From Dipylidium caninum (Eukaryota; Platyhelminthes; Cestoda; Cyclophyllidea; Dipylidiidae), in contig QEYB01000466.1 of assembly GCA_017562135.1 (NCBI GenBank), forward strand, positions 992,001-1,056,000: 64,000 nucleotides of DNA. Direction: 5' to 3'. Both the position numbers and the translations under genes were made by a program. Shown in pieces: positions 46,981 to 58,900 of this stretch. Positions within the stretch are counted from its first letter, which is position 1; the number at the start of each line of letters is the position of its first letter. Under the pieces are notes generated by a model that was not told where the DNA came from, did no database searches, and saw only the letters and a program-made list of their open reading frames with translations.

Positions 46981-49120
46981 ATGTCGATAGGTTCAATAAA
47001 AATAAATGAAAATCCGGCTCCGGCTCCTTGTACTACCTCGTCTTTCACTCAGCAGTTCAATCAGCGCTGCATGCATTCTCAAATGCCTCTTAATCACAGT
47101 CAGAAGGCTCATATTAATAGATCAAGCATGAAAACCGAACAGTCTATCAACTTTATCAATGCTAACTGCGCTAATGGAGGCCCAATTGTCCCTTTTATCG
47201 CTCAAAAGAAGTTGTCTGTGATGTCTTCAGGCAGAGGTGGATGCAGTTCGTCTGACGCTGTACCGAGTCAAAAGAATTCAGTTCGTTTGTGGAGACGAGT
47301 AGATCCTGAAACCGGTACGCCCGCCGACATTTATCCAAGTTCAAACCCATCCCCCCTGCAACCTTCAGGTTAACGGTACCGCCCTACACAATGGACAGCA
47401 GTCTGGAAGTCTACATTCCACCGGAATTACACCTCAAATGGCTATTAGACAATTTAAAGGCATCTTAACTCCATACGAAATGACCGAAATCCTCGACTAT
47501 CCTCACGTTTACTTTGTCGGTCATAATGCCAACAAGCGTCAAATTGTGCCCTTAAGTGGTTCCAATGTCAATTTCGACGATGATCATGGCTCCTACCTCC
47601 ATACGCCTCATGATCACATCGCGTATCGTTATGAGGTGTTGAAGATACTGGGGAAAGGGAGTTTTGGACAAGTAGTAAAAGCATTCGATCACAAGACTAA
47701 CACCTTTGTCGGTCTTAAGATGGTTCGCAATGAGAGGCGATTTACTAAGCAAGCGGCCGAGGAGATTCGTATATTGGAGTTACTTCGAGATCAGGACACG
47801 GACAATAGTCGCAATGTGGTGCACTTGTTGGAACACTTTACTTTTCGTGATCACGTTTGTATGACCTTTGAGTTGCTCAACATTAATCTCTATGAGTTGA
47901 TAAAACGCAATGAATTTAAGGGCTTCCCGCTGCCTTTAGTTCGAAAATTTGCCCACTCCATCCTCGTTTGTTTGGACACACTGCATCGTAATAAGATTAT
48001 TCATTGTGATCTGAAACCTGAGAATATCCTCCTAAAACAACAGGGTCGAAGCGGTATTAAAGTAATAGATTTTGGCTCCAGTTGCTTTGAAGATCAAAGC
48101 ATTTACACTTACATTCAATCACGATTCTACCGTGCGCCCGAAGTTATCCTCGGCTGTAAATACAACGCGTCAATTGATATTTGGAGTTTTGGATGCATTC
48201 TGGCCGAACTCCTAACCGGTACGTCTTCTCCTTCTCTTTCTTCTTCTTCCTCCTTAGTTCCTTGACTCTCTAATTAATTTGGGAGATTTGGAATTTCAGG
48301 CTCTCCGCTCTTCCCCGGTGAGGATGAAGGCGATCAACTCGCCTGTATTCTTGAGGTCTTGGGTATGCCGCCAGAACGACTTCTCGAGCAGAGTCGTCGA
48401 ATAAAACACTTCTTCTCCACAACTTATGGTTGTCCACGCTACTGTATGGAAATTGACGAGGATAATAATGTGCTTCTTCGACCCTGTAAGACAAAACGTG
48501 GTAAAATTCGCGATATTCCCGGTACCAGATCACTTAAATCTGCCCTTAAAGGACGTGAGGATGCAGTTTTCTTGGATTTTCTAACACAATGTCTTCAATG
48601 GTTGCCGGAGGAGAGGTTAACACCGAAGGAGGCCTTTCGCCATGAATGGCTTCGCCGACGTGCCTCACGCAGCCATGTGGATGAGAGTGTGACAACTCGT
48701 GAGGGTAGTACAATCGGCGTTCATGTCGAGCGTCGAAATTTGCATCACTCTGTGACATTTGCAAATAGCACTTCTGTGTCTGTGAGTCAGGCAACAGTCC
48801 AACGAATACCTCATCAACATTCCATCTTCACGGAATCACAATCCGACCTAGTTGACTCGAGTCTTGTGGTTTCTGGCCGATTAACTCCACCTCAACTCTC
48901 ACAGTATGCATTGACAGCCCATAGGAGTTATGTTGGAGGAAATAAGTGTCAAAGTACCGAGACTGACCTACCTCAGACACTTACTCTTCCCCATCCGTCT
49001 AATTTAGTTCAATTTTCAAAAGGCCTTTCAATTCAACCCTCCAATTCTCCCACTATTGCCAATACTGATACATCGCCAGGAGCAGGTGATAAACGACGCT
49101 CAGAAACACACTTTCACTAA
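46981..49120 (+). CDS. DYRK2: DYRK2-like dual-specificity tyrosine-regulated kinase
   Basis: Class II DYRKs autophosphorylate a tyrosine in the activation loop and then phosphorylate Ser/Thr substrates. The kinase domain shows the glycine loop ([13 protein letters not shown]), catalytic lysine (GLKMVRN), the DYRK-type HCD loop ([13 protein letters not shown]), DFGSSCF and the YxY loop ([18 protein letters not shown]). The upstream DYRK-homology box ([20 protein letters not shown]) matches DYRK2. Exon 2 ends at 48218 (CTAACCG|GT), and exon 3 spans 48300-49120 ([23 protein letters not shown], then [16 protein letters not shown]). The ATG at 46981 was chosen as the first in frame. The N-terminal exon reads out of frame from the kinase part: removing one C of a C6 run at 47351-47356 joins them, or a 43-nt intron 47260-47302 would. 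The C-terminal tail is Ser/Thr-rich and unrecognised. Confidence 0.92.
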
Positions 49121-49433
49121 TTTTTCTCCTCTGTTTTCATTTAGCCTCTTTTAATGACAGTGTCAAATGGCATTTTTGTGATACAATTTGCTCAAACTCC
49201 CTTCCGCTCCCTCCCAACTCACCCGTCACCGCCGTCTTCTTCGTTCATTTCATCAGACTAACCTGCGCTCTCCACCTCCACCACAACCTCTCTTTGTACT
49301 TTTTTTTAATTTTTTTGCTTTGTTGTTATTTGTCCAGTCTGCTATCCTTGCCAAATTTTTTGCATGTGAATGTTTGACATGGCTTTTCTTCTTGTCTCCC
49401 TCTTAGGCTTTTTTTGACATTTACACTTTTACC

Positions 49434-49468
49434 GCCCCCCCCCTCTCTCTCTCTCTTTCTCTCTCTCC
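49434..49468. repeat. C-run plus (CT)n microsatellite
   Basis: A run of C followed by about a dozen CT units broken by TTT, just past the DYRK-like gene, within a wider pyrimidine-rich stretch from about 49190 to 49520. Confidence 0.9.
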
Positions 49469-51547
49469 ATCCATCTCTTCCATCACCGCATCCTGGCTCC
49501 GCCGCCCCTCGCCCCATCTTTTGCCGTCTTTAAGTCTTTTCTGCCGGAAATGAATACCTCAAAGCACCCTAATACACCTAATTTTGGTAACTTCTGCAAC
49601 GCCAAAACTCCAACCTCATTGAAACCCTATTATTTACTCATTTCTATTCCCCTCCCTTAGAGGAAAAAATAAAACAAAAGAAAGAATGGAAGAAGAAAGA
49701 AAGAATGAAAAGAAAGGTAAAAAAAGCAACAAACAAACGTAAACTTTACCGGTAAACCCCAAGGTAATGGTAATTTTATTTGTCGTTATCCACCTACCTC
49801 CCTTCACTCTCGCAGACCGCCAAATCTTATCTTATGATTTGATGTAAAGACTATGGGAAAAACGTCAATTTTTAAGGCAATCCTAGGGTGAAGTAATGGC
49901 GTGGGGCATTCCCTCTTCTTTTACTGTACCTCAGGGTTGGGGTAGACTGTGGGCGGCGGAAGCAAGAAGTTTTTTAATCGCCCTCATGTCTCACTGGAAA
50001 GAAGTGAGAAGAAAGACAAGGAATTTGGTAGAAATAACCCCTAATTTTGCAGTAGATTGTGGGCATGTTCATGCGTATTGCCATAACCTCAACTAGTCCT
50101 GCCTATATGACGATCTTCGAACGAAGTTTTCTTACAACTCCACGAAATTTAACGAATTATGCACATACTACTGAAATTCTGAGACCAAAAAGCACAATAG
50201 GGCCATTGGGGAGGGAGATAAACGAGTATTTTAAGAAAAAGTAGGAGAGAGATAACTCAGTCCTCTGCCTAACTTTTTCGATTAAGTACACCAAAAGGAG
50301 ACCTTGTAGAATCTACCTACGAATTACCTCACTACATAAAGATTGCGCTTTCCTTTTCCATCTTCTCCCCTACTCCAATCAGTTCAGGGGTCTCGTAGTT
50401 AACCTTCCTCTTTCCCTACTTACTCCCTCCAGCCACTTCAATGTTCCCCTCTTTTATCAATGGTTTCCTAAGGCAGTTAAATGTGTAGGGGTTGAGTGCT
50501 TCAACGAGTCGCCTGGTGAAGTGAAGATGTAATTGGGAGACGTGGGAAACGAGTAGGGCATTGCCGATGGGCGAGACGACTTCTCCCCATGAAGCAAGCG
50601 TCGCCTTGATGGCACTGAAATCTGCTGACATGTGTTGGACAACCTACTAGTTTGTCGCATTTAGAGGGGATAGCATTGTTCTCGGCGAAGAGGAGAAGGG
50701 AAATTTTGTGTTCGGCTGAACTTAATTAAATTTATGAGGCATTTTTTTGCCCTCAAAAAGTCTTTTATAAAAATCTACTCGAAGAACATGCCACCTAATT
50801 CCACCCTCGCGTTTACAAATAGACCTAACGGTAAAGAAGGTGGTTGTAATCGCTGGAATGTGTGAATCCTGACCAGAGTCCACCGATATCCCGCGATTTC
50901 GCCTCCTATCGTGGCAAAAAGTCCATTTTACCTTCTCAACGCAACACTGCAGAAAGCTTTTAATTTATCTGGATACTATGAAATGGGTGTTGAATTGCCC
51001 AAATTTTTATCTTCGTTACATCAATTGGGTTACATTTGGTAAAATCTCCCACCGGATACATTCTACAGCCAGTGTAGACAAAGCGACACCACTCTCTCCA
51101 CTGCTAGCAAATTAAATCATCCATCACCCTCACAGTTAGTCACTTTATTGCCCAGTGACGTTGACTTCATGGCGAGAGTTTCACGGAAACACCTCGGACT
51201 TTGCCAGTACCTCTGCTACTGCCCATTTTTACTCCTCCACTCCACCCACTCGACGTCTGCGTTGAATCTTCCAAATCATCCGCCTTGATCAGATGAATGT
51301 TTGAATGTGCTTAGATGGAGCGGCTGACATGTTTATTGCCTTCTATCGCTCGCTATGAACAATTCATATTGACATTGCGTGGAATCACTTTGTTGGGACA
51401 TGTATCCTCCTCTCCGCCCTGGAATTGGAGCGGCCGGGCTTTGGTGGGGCCGAGGAGGCGCTGAAGGGGGAATGAAGGGGGAGCGAAGAGCTAAGATGCT
51501 TCATTCCCTATGCTCATGACAGGATATGTAAATTGGTATTGGGAATG

Positions 51548-51556
51548 TATATAAAG
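51548..51556 (+). promoter_or_regulatory. TATA-box-like element
   Basis: TATATAAAG in a locally G+C-richer context (upstream GGGAATG, downstream GGTTGCCTAGGC). It is the best TATA match I noticed in the long intergenic intervals. No clear gene starts about 30 nt downstream. The open-frame relay at 52136-52721 is the nearest candidate. Chance occurrence is quite possible. Confidence 0.25.
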
Positions 51557-52135
51557 GGTTGCCTAGGCTCCTCAAAGCACTCGAGCATCCGCCTGGATAC
51601 ATATCTCATCCGCCTTTCACCTCACACCCCCTCACCACCCCAGAGGTGTGATTCAACACCTTGAGAGCTGCAATCCCCTCACTTTTAAAGATTGACGCCA
51701 CTTTTTCCTTCCATTTGGTCGAGGCGAAGGGAAGTGGGGAACAAAAGACTCCCGCGTCGGCCAATTACCTCTTCTTAGAATTTTGCTGTTGATAATGTCT
51801 GGTGGGATGAAAAGGTGAACGGTTTTACCATTGTCGACTCTTTGGTCAAAGGTGGTGTTCCGGGATTACTTCATCTGTGGAATGAGCGAAAGGCAATATT
51901 TCTCGTACGTTTACTATAGGTAATAGGAGACGAGACGTCTTTTGAATTATCCCGGTGTTGATGTTGATTCTATTACCATTTTGTAGATGCAGTGTCTTCA
52001 GTCTCAAATAGAAATGTGTGAATTGACGAAGGTCCTTTGTTTTGCATTACTGATGCAATAACTTTTCGGGTTTGAGGTCGTGAGCGTTTAACTTCGTATC
52101 CAAATCAAGTGCAGGACCAAATCCAGTGAAGCTGA

Positions 52136-52721
52136 ATGTCCCGAGCTTATATTGATGCTTTTGTAGGCATCGGCCAGGCTAAAAGACTTTGTGGTCAAAC
52201 CACAAGGCATTTCGAAACGATCAACTCATCGGTCAACGCGACAATGACCAGTGCCACCGCTTTAACGTTCACTTGTAAAGAATTTAAAGTTCACAGCGAG
52301 GCCTTCGGGCCATTTAAAACGCCAGATCCTGTTTGTCTGCAAATATCGAATGGGGTTTCTCCTATCGCTCAACTGATTACACGCAAGAGCTCGAAGCTGA
52401 TCCGTTGAAGGTGATGAAGACTCTTACTTCCAAAGTCTCCTCGTCAAGACTTTTTAGTGCGGACATTGGCAAACATAATCCCACCACTAATTATGCAACC
52501 ACATTTCCGGAAAAGGCCCTCCTTTGCATTTCTGCACCTTCACGTGCATGCTGGCTACTCAAATGGCCGCTGAACGGGATTCAGAAGCTTATTTGGGCTG
52601 TGTGAGCCTGGACAAGGAATGGATTTTTGATGTTGCACGTTTCATACTGGTCGCTATGGGAGAGGAGTGTGCTTGCCAAAGTCTAGACTCAGGAATCTTG
52701 ACGATGAGGTTATGGAAATGA
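52136..52721 (+). pseudogene. Relay of overlapping short open frames, possible decayed or unsplit coding sequence
   Basis: Three plus-strand open frames overlap in succession (52136-52408, 52333-52605, 52524-52721), each in a different frame. The middle one contains EWGFSYRSTDYTQELEADP and KHNPTTNYATTFPEKA, with a Tyr/Thr-rich look. The last contains QMAAERDSEAYLGCVSLDKE. The text looks more protein-like than the surroundings, but I found no clean splice sites joining the frames. It could be a frameshifted pseudogene, a gene whose introns I failed to place, or chance. I do not recognise a family. Confidence 0.22.
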
Positions 52722-53714
52722 GGGTTTGCATTACCTCCATCGGATTTGCTTCGAGCTTCCGCGTGCTAGTCGTCAAGCATCATCAGGGGAAGGTTACGCC
52801 TTGCATCACCCGAATGTAACATCAGTGGCCGCAAATGGCAAGATTTTATGCAACGGTAAGTTGTACCATAAGGAGGACATGATCTGTCATAACCTCGACC
52901 GCACCTACAACGACGACCTGCAACGTACGACCCGGAATCTATTTCATTTTCGACTTTGACGAATACCGATACGCCGTCATCAAGTTTCGGGGCCAATGCG
53001 GACAGAACCCACTGTGAATCCTCTTTAAAACCGGCCAGAGTAGGCGAAACATAGTCCGAATTAGGAAAACAGATACATGGCAGATTTCTTCACTTTCCAA
53101 ACTGTGATTACTGAGGGGTAGGCATACGTGAGGAGGTGAAGAAATGCAATGAGAATATAGTAGGACATTCAAGCTTTGCCAACTTACGTTAAATTAGTAC
53201 GGGTAACATTATCCTTCTATTACTGTAAGGAAGATTAAGTGAAGAAACTTGATTTTCTAAATTGTCTATAAATTAGCATTTTGATCGTAGGCGTCTGAGG
53301 CGTTTTGACGAAATTTCCGCTCACGATGCGATCGACAATTAGTACCACTAATCTGTATAACAATTTGGCAGCTGGGAACAATGACTTTTTTTACCAAGTC
53401 AGTAATTCACTCCGGTTATTCGTCCTCATATATCTATAACTTATCTTCAAATGCTATGGATGGAAAGGACATGCGATAAAAAATGATCAAAAATGCATCA
53501 AGAGTAAACCTGTTTTTATTATATGTGCGTGAACACGATCTATGTGACTATTTTCAACGCTCTGTTTTGTTTTGTTGATTGTTGGCGGGAGGTTTATTTG
53601 ATGTGCGCCACTTGACGTTGGCGATACTTCGGTGTTCAATCGTTGTTTCGGGAAAAAGATTTTTTTTGCACGCAAGTAATTACCATAGCATAAAACTATC
53701 ATATATAGAGAGTC

Positions 53715-56700
53715 ATGCAGTACAACTATAATTTTAATGCCCATCACCGAGATAACCCACAAGGTGCCCCTGGTGTCCCAGTCTATTCCGCGCAACAGCC
53801 CCTAGGTCCTCGTTTCTACGACTGGCACTGTGATTCCCCAGTATATGGAAATAATTTGGACTGTTATCCTCGAGTCGATTTTCAGCGGCCGCCTCCTTGT
53901 CAGACTTATTCGGGTACGCGATTCCAGGGTGTCCCTCATCCCATTCACTACCCTAATTTTAATGTTCTTCCTTGTGGAGATTATCCACATCCACAGTTCG
54001 ATAGAGATTATAGGCTGTCCTCCTGTCGAAATGTTGAACAGAGTTGTATGGAACAACAAAATCTGTTCAATAGTGACCAAGGTACTTACTTTTCACAGTC
54101 ACATAACGAGTAAGTAATTTTCTAAAATTTCCTTCGTGTACTATGAGTAATGACAATAATTACTTAAATATGAATGGTATCTGGACTGTTCGCAAGATTT
54201 TTTATTATTTGCAAATAATTTTGTGCCCTTCGTGGTCGTTGAAACACTTTTAAGGGTAATTTATTATATGCGTTTTCGATATTAATCTTCAGAGCCTTTT
54301 CCGAATCTCAACAACGCATTGGCTTTCATGTTGATAATGTAAGGCCATCTTGGGAGCCCCAGAATGGCTATACCAATGCACCTCAGAATCAGGATTGGCG
54401 GAGTTCCTATCGAGACATTGAACCTCAGGTCCCTTCCTCATGGTCAGACGATGGGTCCAACTACGGTTACGTTCTTCGACAAGGCAATCGCTGTCAGAGT
54501 AGTCGAGAACGGTGTCTCAATCAGGTTTGCGTTCTTTATTAAGGTTAAATACAAGAAAATAAGGCAAACTTGCTCTTTCAAAATATTCATTGGTAGAGAC
54601 TGCTATATTCCTCTCTACTTTATTTTTTATGTTTCTCTTAATTTGTGTTCTTATGACTATTGTTTGTTTTGTTTGACCTACCAACCCTCCTATTTTGTGT
54701 TTTTGAGCCGACACGTCGGTCGTTATCACCTTTCACTTTGGTTCCAACCCTCTCACTTTAATGACATCGGGGTTAGGATTGCCTTTTGGTAGAGGAACGT
54801 CGTAGTACTCGTTTTTGAGTGTATTATTAATGCGTTTTGTCCAACACTCCAAGGTAAATTTTGGGAATTGTTTGGATTATCCTAGAAACTATAACTGAAC
54901 TCGCATTTAACGGTGCAACGAATGTAGATTTAAACATTTTTATCGGAAAGTTATTTAAAAGTATGAGGGGAATAACGAGTTTTACGTTTTACAACATTAG
55001 CTTTCGATTTCAGTAGCTGCCGGGGTTCATTTATGTCATTTAAATCTGTCATTGTAGATCAGAAGTAATTGCTCCTCTGCATAATCTTCGTTTCCCTTAA
55101 TCTAGCCTCAATATCGCGAACGTTCTCGATCACCGCCTTCGGGTGGAGGCCTAGGCAGCAACCCTCAATTTTATCGTCACACTGGAAATAAGGAACCTTC
55201 GTTTTCCTCGCATTATACTAACCCCACTTATCCAAATCCTTCTTCGTTGCCTCCACAACGACCATTATTTGCCGTTGTGCAGAATAATTCTTTCCATAGA
55301 ATCGCGTCTGAAACTCTGCTCATGAACCCTGGTAGAAAATCTAGACCACCAAAAATACTTATTATTCTACGTGGCCTTCCGGGATCAGGCAAATCAACAC
55401 TTGCTAAATTGGTTAAGGTGGGAGTTGTACACCTTTCAGTTGTTGATACCTACCTTAAATGACTAGAGGATTTAAAATTGGTAGGAGTAATTACGTGGCA
55501 AAGGGTTAATATCGATTCTAACGGAGTTTATTTCCTATCATATTCATTTTCGCCTTTAGGTTAGAATAGCATTTTTGCATTCACATATATTTGTTGAAAT
55601 TTTGTGAATTCAATATTAGTGATCTAACGCTTCCATCTTATTTCTTCCAAAGGAAAAGGAGACGAAGGCAGCTGAAGACGAGGGCAAGAGCGCTGCTGTC
55701 CGTATACTCTCCATGGATGACTTTTTTGCCAACGAAGAAGGCAAATTTGTGTATGAACCCGAGATGGAGGGAGTCTATCGTGAACAACTGGTGAAACTCC
55801 TTGCTCGTCAAATGGACAATGGGCTATTCAATTTCATTCTAGTTGATGCTGTTAACCGTTCAGCTGCTGAACTGGAGGAGTTGGCTGTGCAGGCTCGAAC
55901 CAGACAATTTCAGGTTAGTCTCTCAATTTACTGGTTTTTTATGAGTAGCGAAAACGCTACTTTTCCATAGTCACAGTTTTTGGCAGTGCTGGATATGTAT
56001 TTCATTACTTAGCCGAATCCTACTTTGTAAAGAACGATAAGCCTCCCTTTTGCTTTTCGTATTAGTCGCTTGTAATACTTTGAAGTGTCAAGGAAATCAT
56101 TTTTGTTTTGCAGGCAAGTGGCTGATGTTTGTAAGTAGTTGAATCATTCTAACTACTTTTTTTGATGTTTTATAGGTTTACGTTATCGAAGTTAATACGA
56201 GCTTGTCGCTTTGTCTTAATCGAAGTGCCGGTCGCAGATTGGAAAGTGACATTCGTGCTGTGAGTTCTTATAATTTTCCGTACAAATTTTTCTTATGGGT
56301 TTTGATTTGTATAGTCTGTATGCTTGGTTCACTTGTTTAAGTGAACAAGATTTTTTTACTCACATCGGTTTTCTGTGTCGTAACTTTCTCTTTGAGTTTC
56401 GGACAAACTACCAACTTAGTTCCTATTAACTAAAATTCGTTTGTACTCGTGCACTTTCCTCAGTATCTTAATTCATGTACCTCCTTTGTTCCACCCCACT
56501 TGAGAAAGCTTGTTTCAGATCCATGCCAATTGGGAACCAACTCCGAGCCGTTACACTATCGTTGACGCCAATTCTCTTCAACAAGAAATAATGGCGGAAG
56601 AGGTATTCCAACTTCTATATATAAAGGAAAGCAAAATAAAGACTCGAAGATACCGAGTAGTTTATGTGCTTTTAAACCAAGGTCGAAATGGAAGCAGACA

Positions 56701-57393
56701 GTGAAGATGACGCAGATACACTCCCGCGACCGTGTCCTGCTCCTCTGAATCCCGCTTCTGAAATCGACGGGCATGATTCTACTGCTGATGGTAAAGGCAA
56801 GGGAGATAAAAAAGATAACGATGAGGAGGAGGAGGAGGAGGAGGCAGAAGAAGATACTTCTCGAGACGCATGGGGACTTACCAGAAGCAAGTGGGATGAC
56901 GATGCCTCCTTCCGGCGTCTTGGTGAGATCATTTGTTTTTGAGGGCTTGGACGTGCAATCGTCTTTTGTCACTAACTAGAACCCATTCATTTCATATTGT
57001 AGAACGTTTGGATGGAATCAAACGCAAAATCCATCATTCTCACTCCTCCAATGCATTGTCAATGGCTGAGTATTTGAAAGACGAGGCTTCTCAATTTCGG
57101 AAGAGGAAAGAAGGGGTCAAACGGGTAAGTTCAATCTGACTTATTAACTTGGCCGTGTGCTGTTCGCCACTAACAGACTTCTTCTTTCATACCGATTTAT
57201 CAATCATTTTTTAACAATGTTTATTGTTTTCTTTGACTACCAGGTAACTTGGGCTGATGTAGAGGCTTTGAGGGAGAATTCGCGTATACGTGAGCTCGGT
57301 TTCGTGGTTGGCCAAACGGACTGGAGTCGAATGACGAAGGATAATGATGAGAAGATTGCTTCTCAAGCTCTTACTCGGACAAAATATTTTTGA
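53715..57393 (+). CDS. YLPM1: YLPM1/ZAP3-like nuclear P-loop protein
   Basis: YLPM1 is a nuclear protein phosphatase 1-binding protein with a C-terminal P-loop (polynucleotide kinase-like) domain. Nine exons fit: 53715-54109, 54293-54524, 55106-55417, 55653-55913, 56176-56259, 56519-56602, 56682-56922, 57003-57124 and 57244-57393. They total 1881 nt, an exact multiple of three (626 aa). Residues 1-270 are low complexity, rich in Tyr/Pro/Gln/Asn. The P-loop is ILIILRGLPGSGKSTLAKLV, followed by ILSMDDFFANEEGKFVYEPE and NFILVDAVNRSAAELEEL. A Glu-rich linker precedes the terminal block (VTWADVEALRENSRIRELGF, then VVGQTDWSRMTKDN and ALTRTKYF), which closely matches the C-terminus of human YLPM1. 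The human protein is much longer at its N-terminus. The ATG at 53715 opens the first exon, but an upstream exon cannot be excluded. Confidence 0.9.
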
Positions 57394-58900
57394 GCATTGT
57401 ATTAACCTTTTGCCTTTATTTTTTATTTTTTCCCGATTTTTTAATACAAGGTGCATTATCTTAACAATCCTTATAATGCTGCCCACTGATTTGTACTGTC
57501 TTCCTTTTAAGTAGTAAGCCTTGGCCTTGGTGCACCAATTGGAGTCGGACCTCGCCACATATTCTTCATAAATTTCGTGCTACTTGGGATTTTTATAGGT
57601 TATTTATGTGTGTTGTAGCTTAACGGGCTGAAGTGAGTGTTTTTCCGCTACACTTTGGCCTCCTCGGCCTGTGTAAGGTCAGGGGTGACGTCTGAGCCCA
57701 CCGAATGAGCTCATTCGTTCGTAGCCCCCATCACGCTTATTTATGCGGTGGGTAATAAATCACTTGACAGTTTTTTTCGTTTGGACAACGGGCGCAGGAA
57801 GTGAGATGTATCTTTGCGAATGTTTGAAATTATCGAAGTTGGTAAGCTATCAATTGTCCCTGTGGGTTATAATCTCAACGATATCTAGTATCCATGACAC
57901 GCAAGTCCGGAGCCCTGTTAAATAATTCAGTGATCTCGTCTCGCAGATTCCCGACTATTCGGATAGTAACTTTTCTCCCTACTCCACTGCGGTCCATCCC
58001 CCCCTTCTCCCCCCTTCTCCCATTCTACTTCACTGCCTCATCGCGCGTCGTGGAATAGAGACACCCCGTGAACAGATGTCTTGTGGTCTCGCCTGTCACG
58101 TCCCCTACCGTCCCGTCGCGGCTCTTTTCACCCACCGTGTAGAATCGAAAAACCGAAGGTGAGTGCTAACAGCATTTGTGTTAGCCTAATCCTTCAAATG
58201 GAAGGAGGACAATTTTGATATGGGAAAAAAATAAGCCTTTTTTTCCTGTCTGATTATGCTGAAGTTAATGTGTCGTCTACGGCTGGGGAATAAAATCTGA
58301 GTACTGAGGTCAATGGGTGTATGGAGGCCGTCTTACTGACGTCTAAGGGTGGATGTACCTCGTCCACTGGGGAGTGATGGGTGGAAACACCGTGATTCCT
58401 CATCCCGATCACGCAGGCGACGAGAGTCACTGCTAAGGACAAGTGGTACCGGCTACAACTTCACCTAATCTTTTAACCTTTAGGGCAAAGGGGTAGACGG
58501 ACTCCACAAGTCTTGCTGTAGATTGAGGTTTTAGGGAAAATTGTGGCAGTTTTTAAACCGCTTAATACCATCCAAGTCTGTAAGTTCTCAGAGCCGGTAT
58601 TGACATAAACTGATAAGTGCTTCTGCACTTTAATTTGCAGGATCTTTAAGGTTTACTGAGTACATTGACGCGTTAGCACTTTACTCGACCAGTGGTGTCG
58701 AACGTCCGTCTACTTCCTGGGCCACTTTTGTGTTTTACCTCAGAGATTATCGGACGAGATGATAATAACTTATCCTGTTGAATGATTGGCTAAAGTGCAT
58801 CAAGTGCACGGCCTCACGCCCATTGGCTGGCCGCTAATTTGCGCGCTCAGTGGGTAAGGAGCATCCAACTCATGGTAGCGGAATCACGAGTCATTCCATC
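57394..58900. other. Intergenic interval YLPM1-like to homeobox gene
   Basis: Holds the YLPM1 3' UTR (an AATAAA at 57754-57759 is a distant candidate signal) and the 5' region of the homeobox gene. A pyrimidine-rich block with repeated CCCCCTTCTC lies near 57999-58020. I see no coding exon. Confidence 0.4.

Larger units (their letters stand above)
49121..53714. other. Long interval without a confident gene
   Basis: About 4.6 kb between the DYRK-like and YLPM1-like genes. The left part is pyrimidine-rich and then purine-rich simple sequence (to about 49740). From about 49800 to 51500 I see nothing recognisable. A TATA-like site at 51548 and a relay of short open frames at 52136-52721 are entered separately. 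From 52960 to 53714 the sequence is A+T-rich and probably carries the YLPM1 promoter. Confidence 0.45.
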
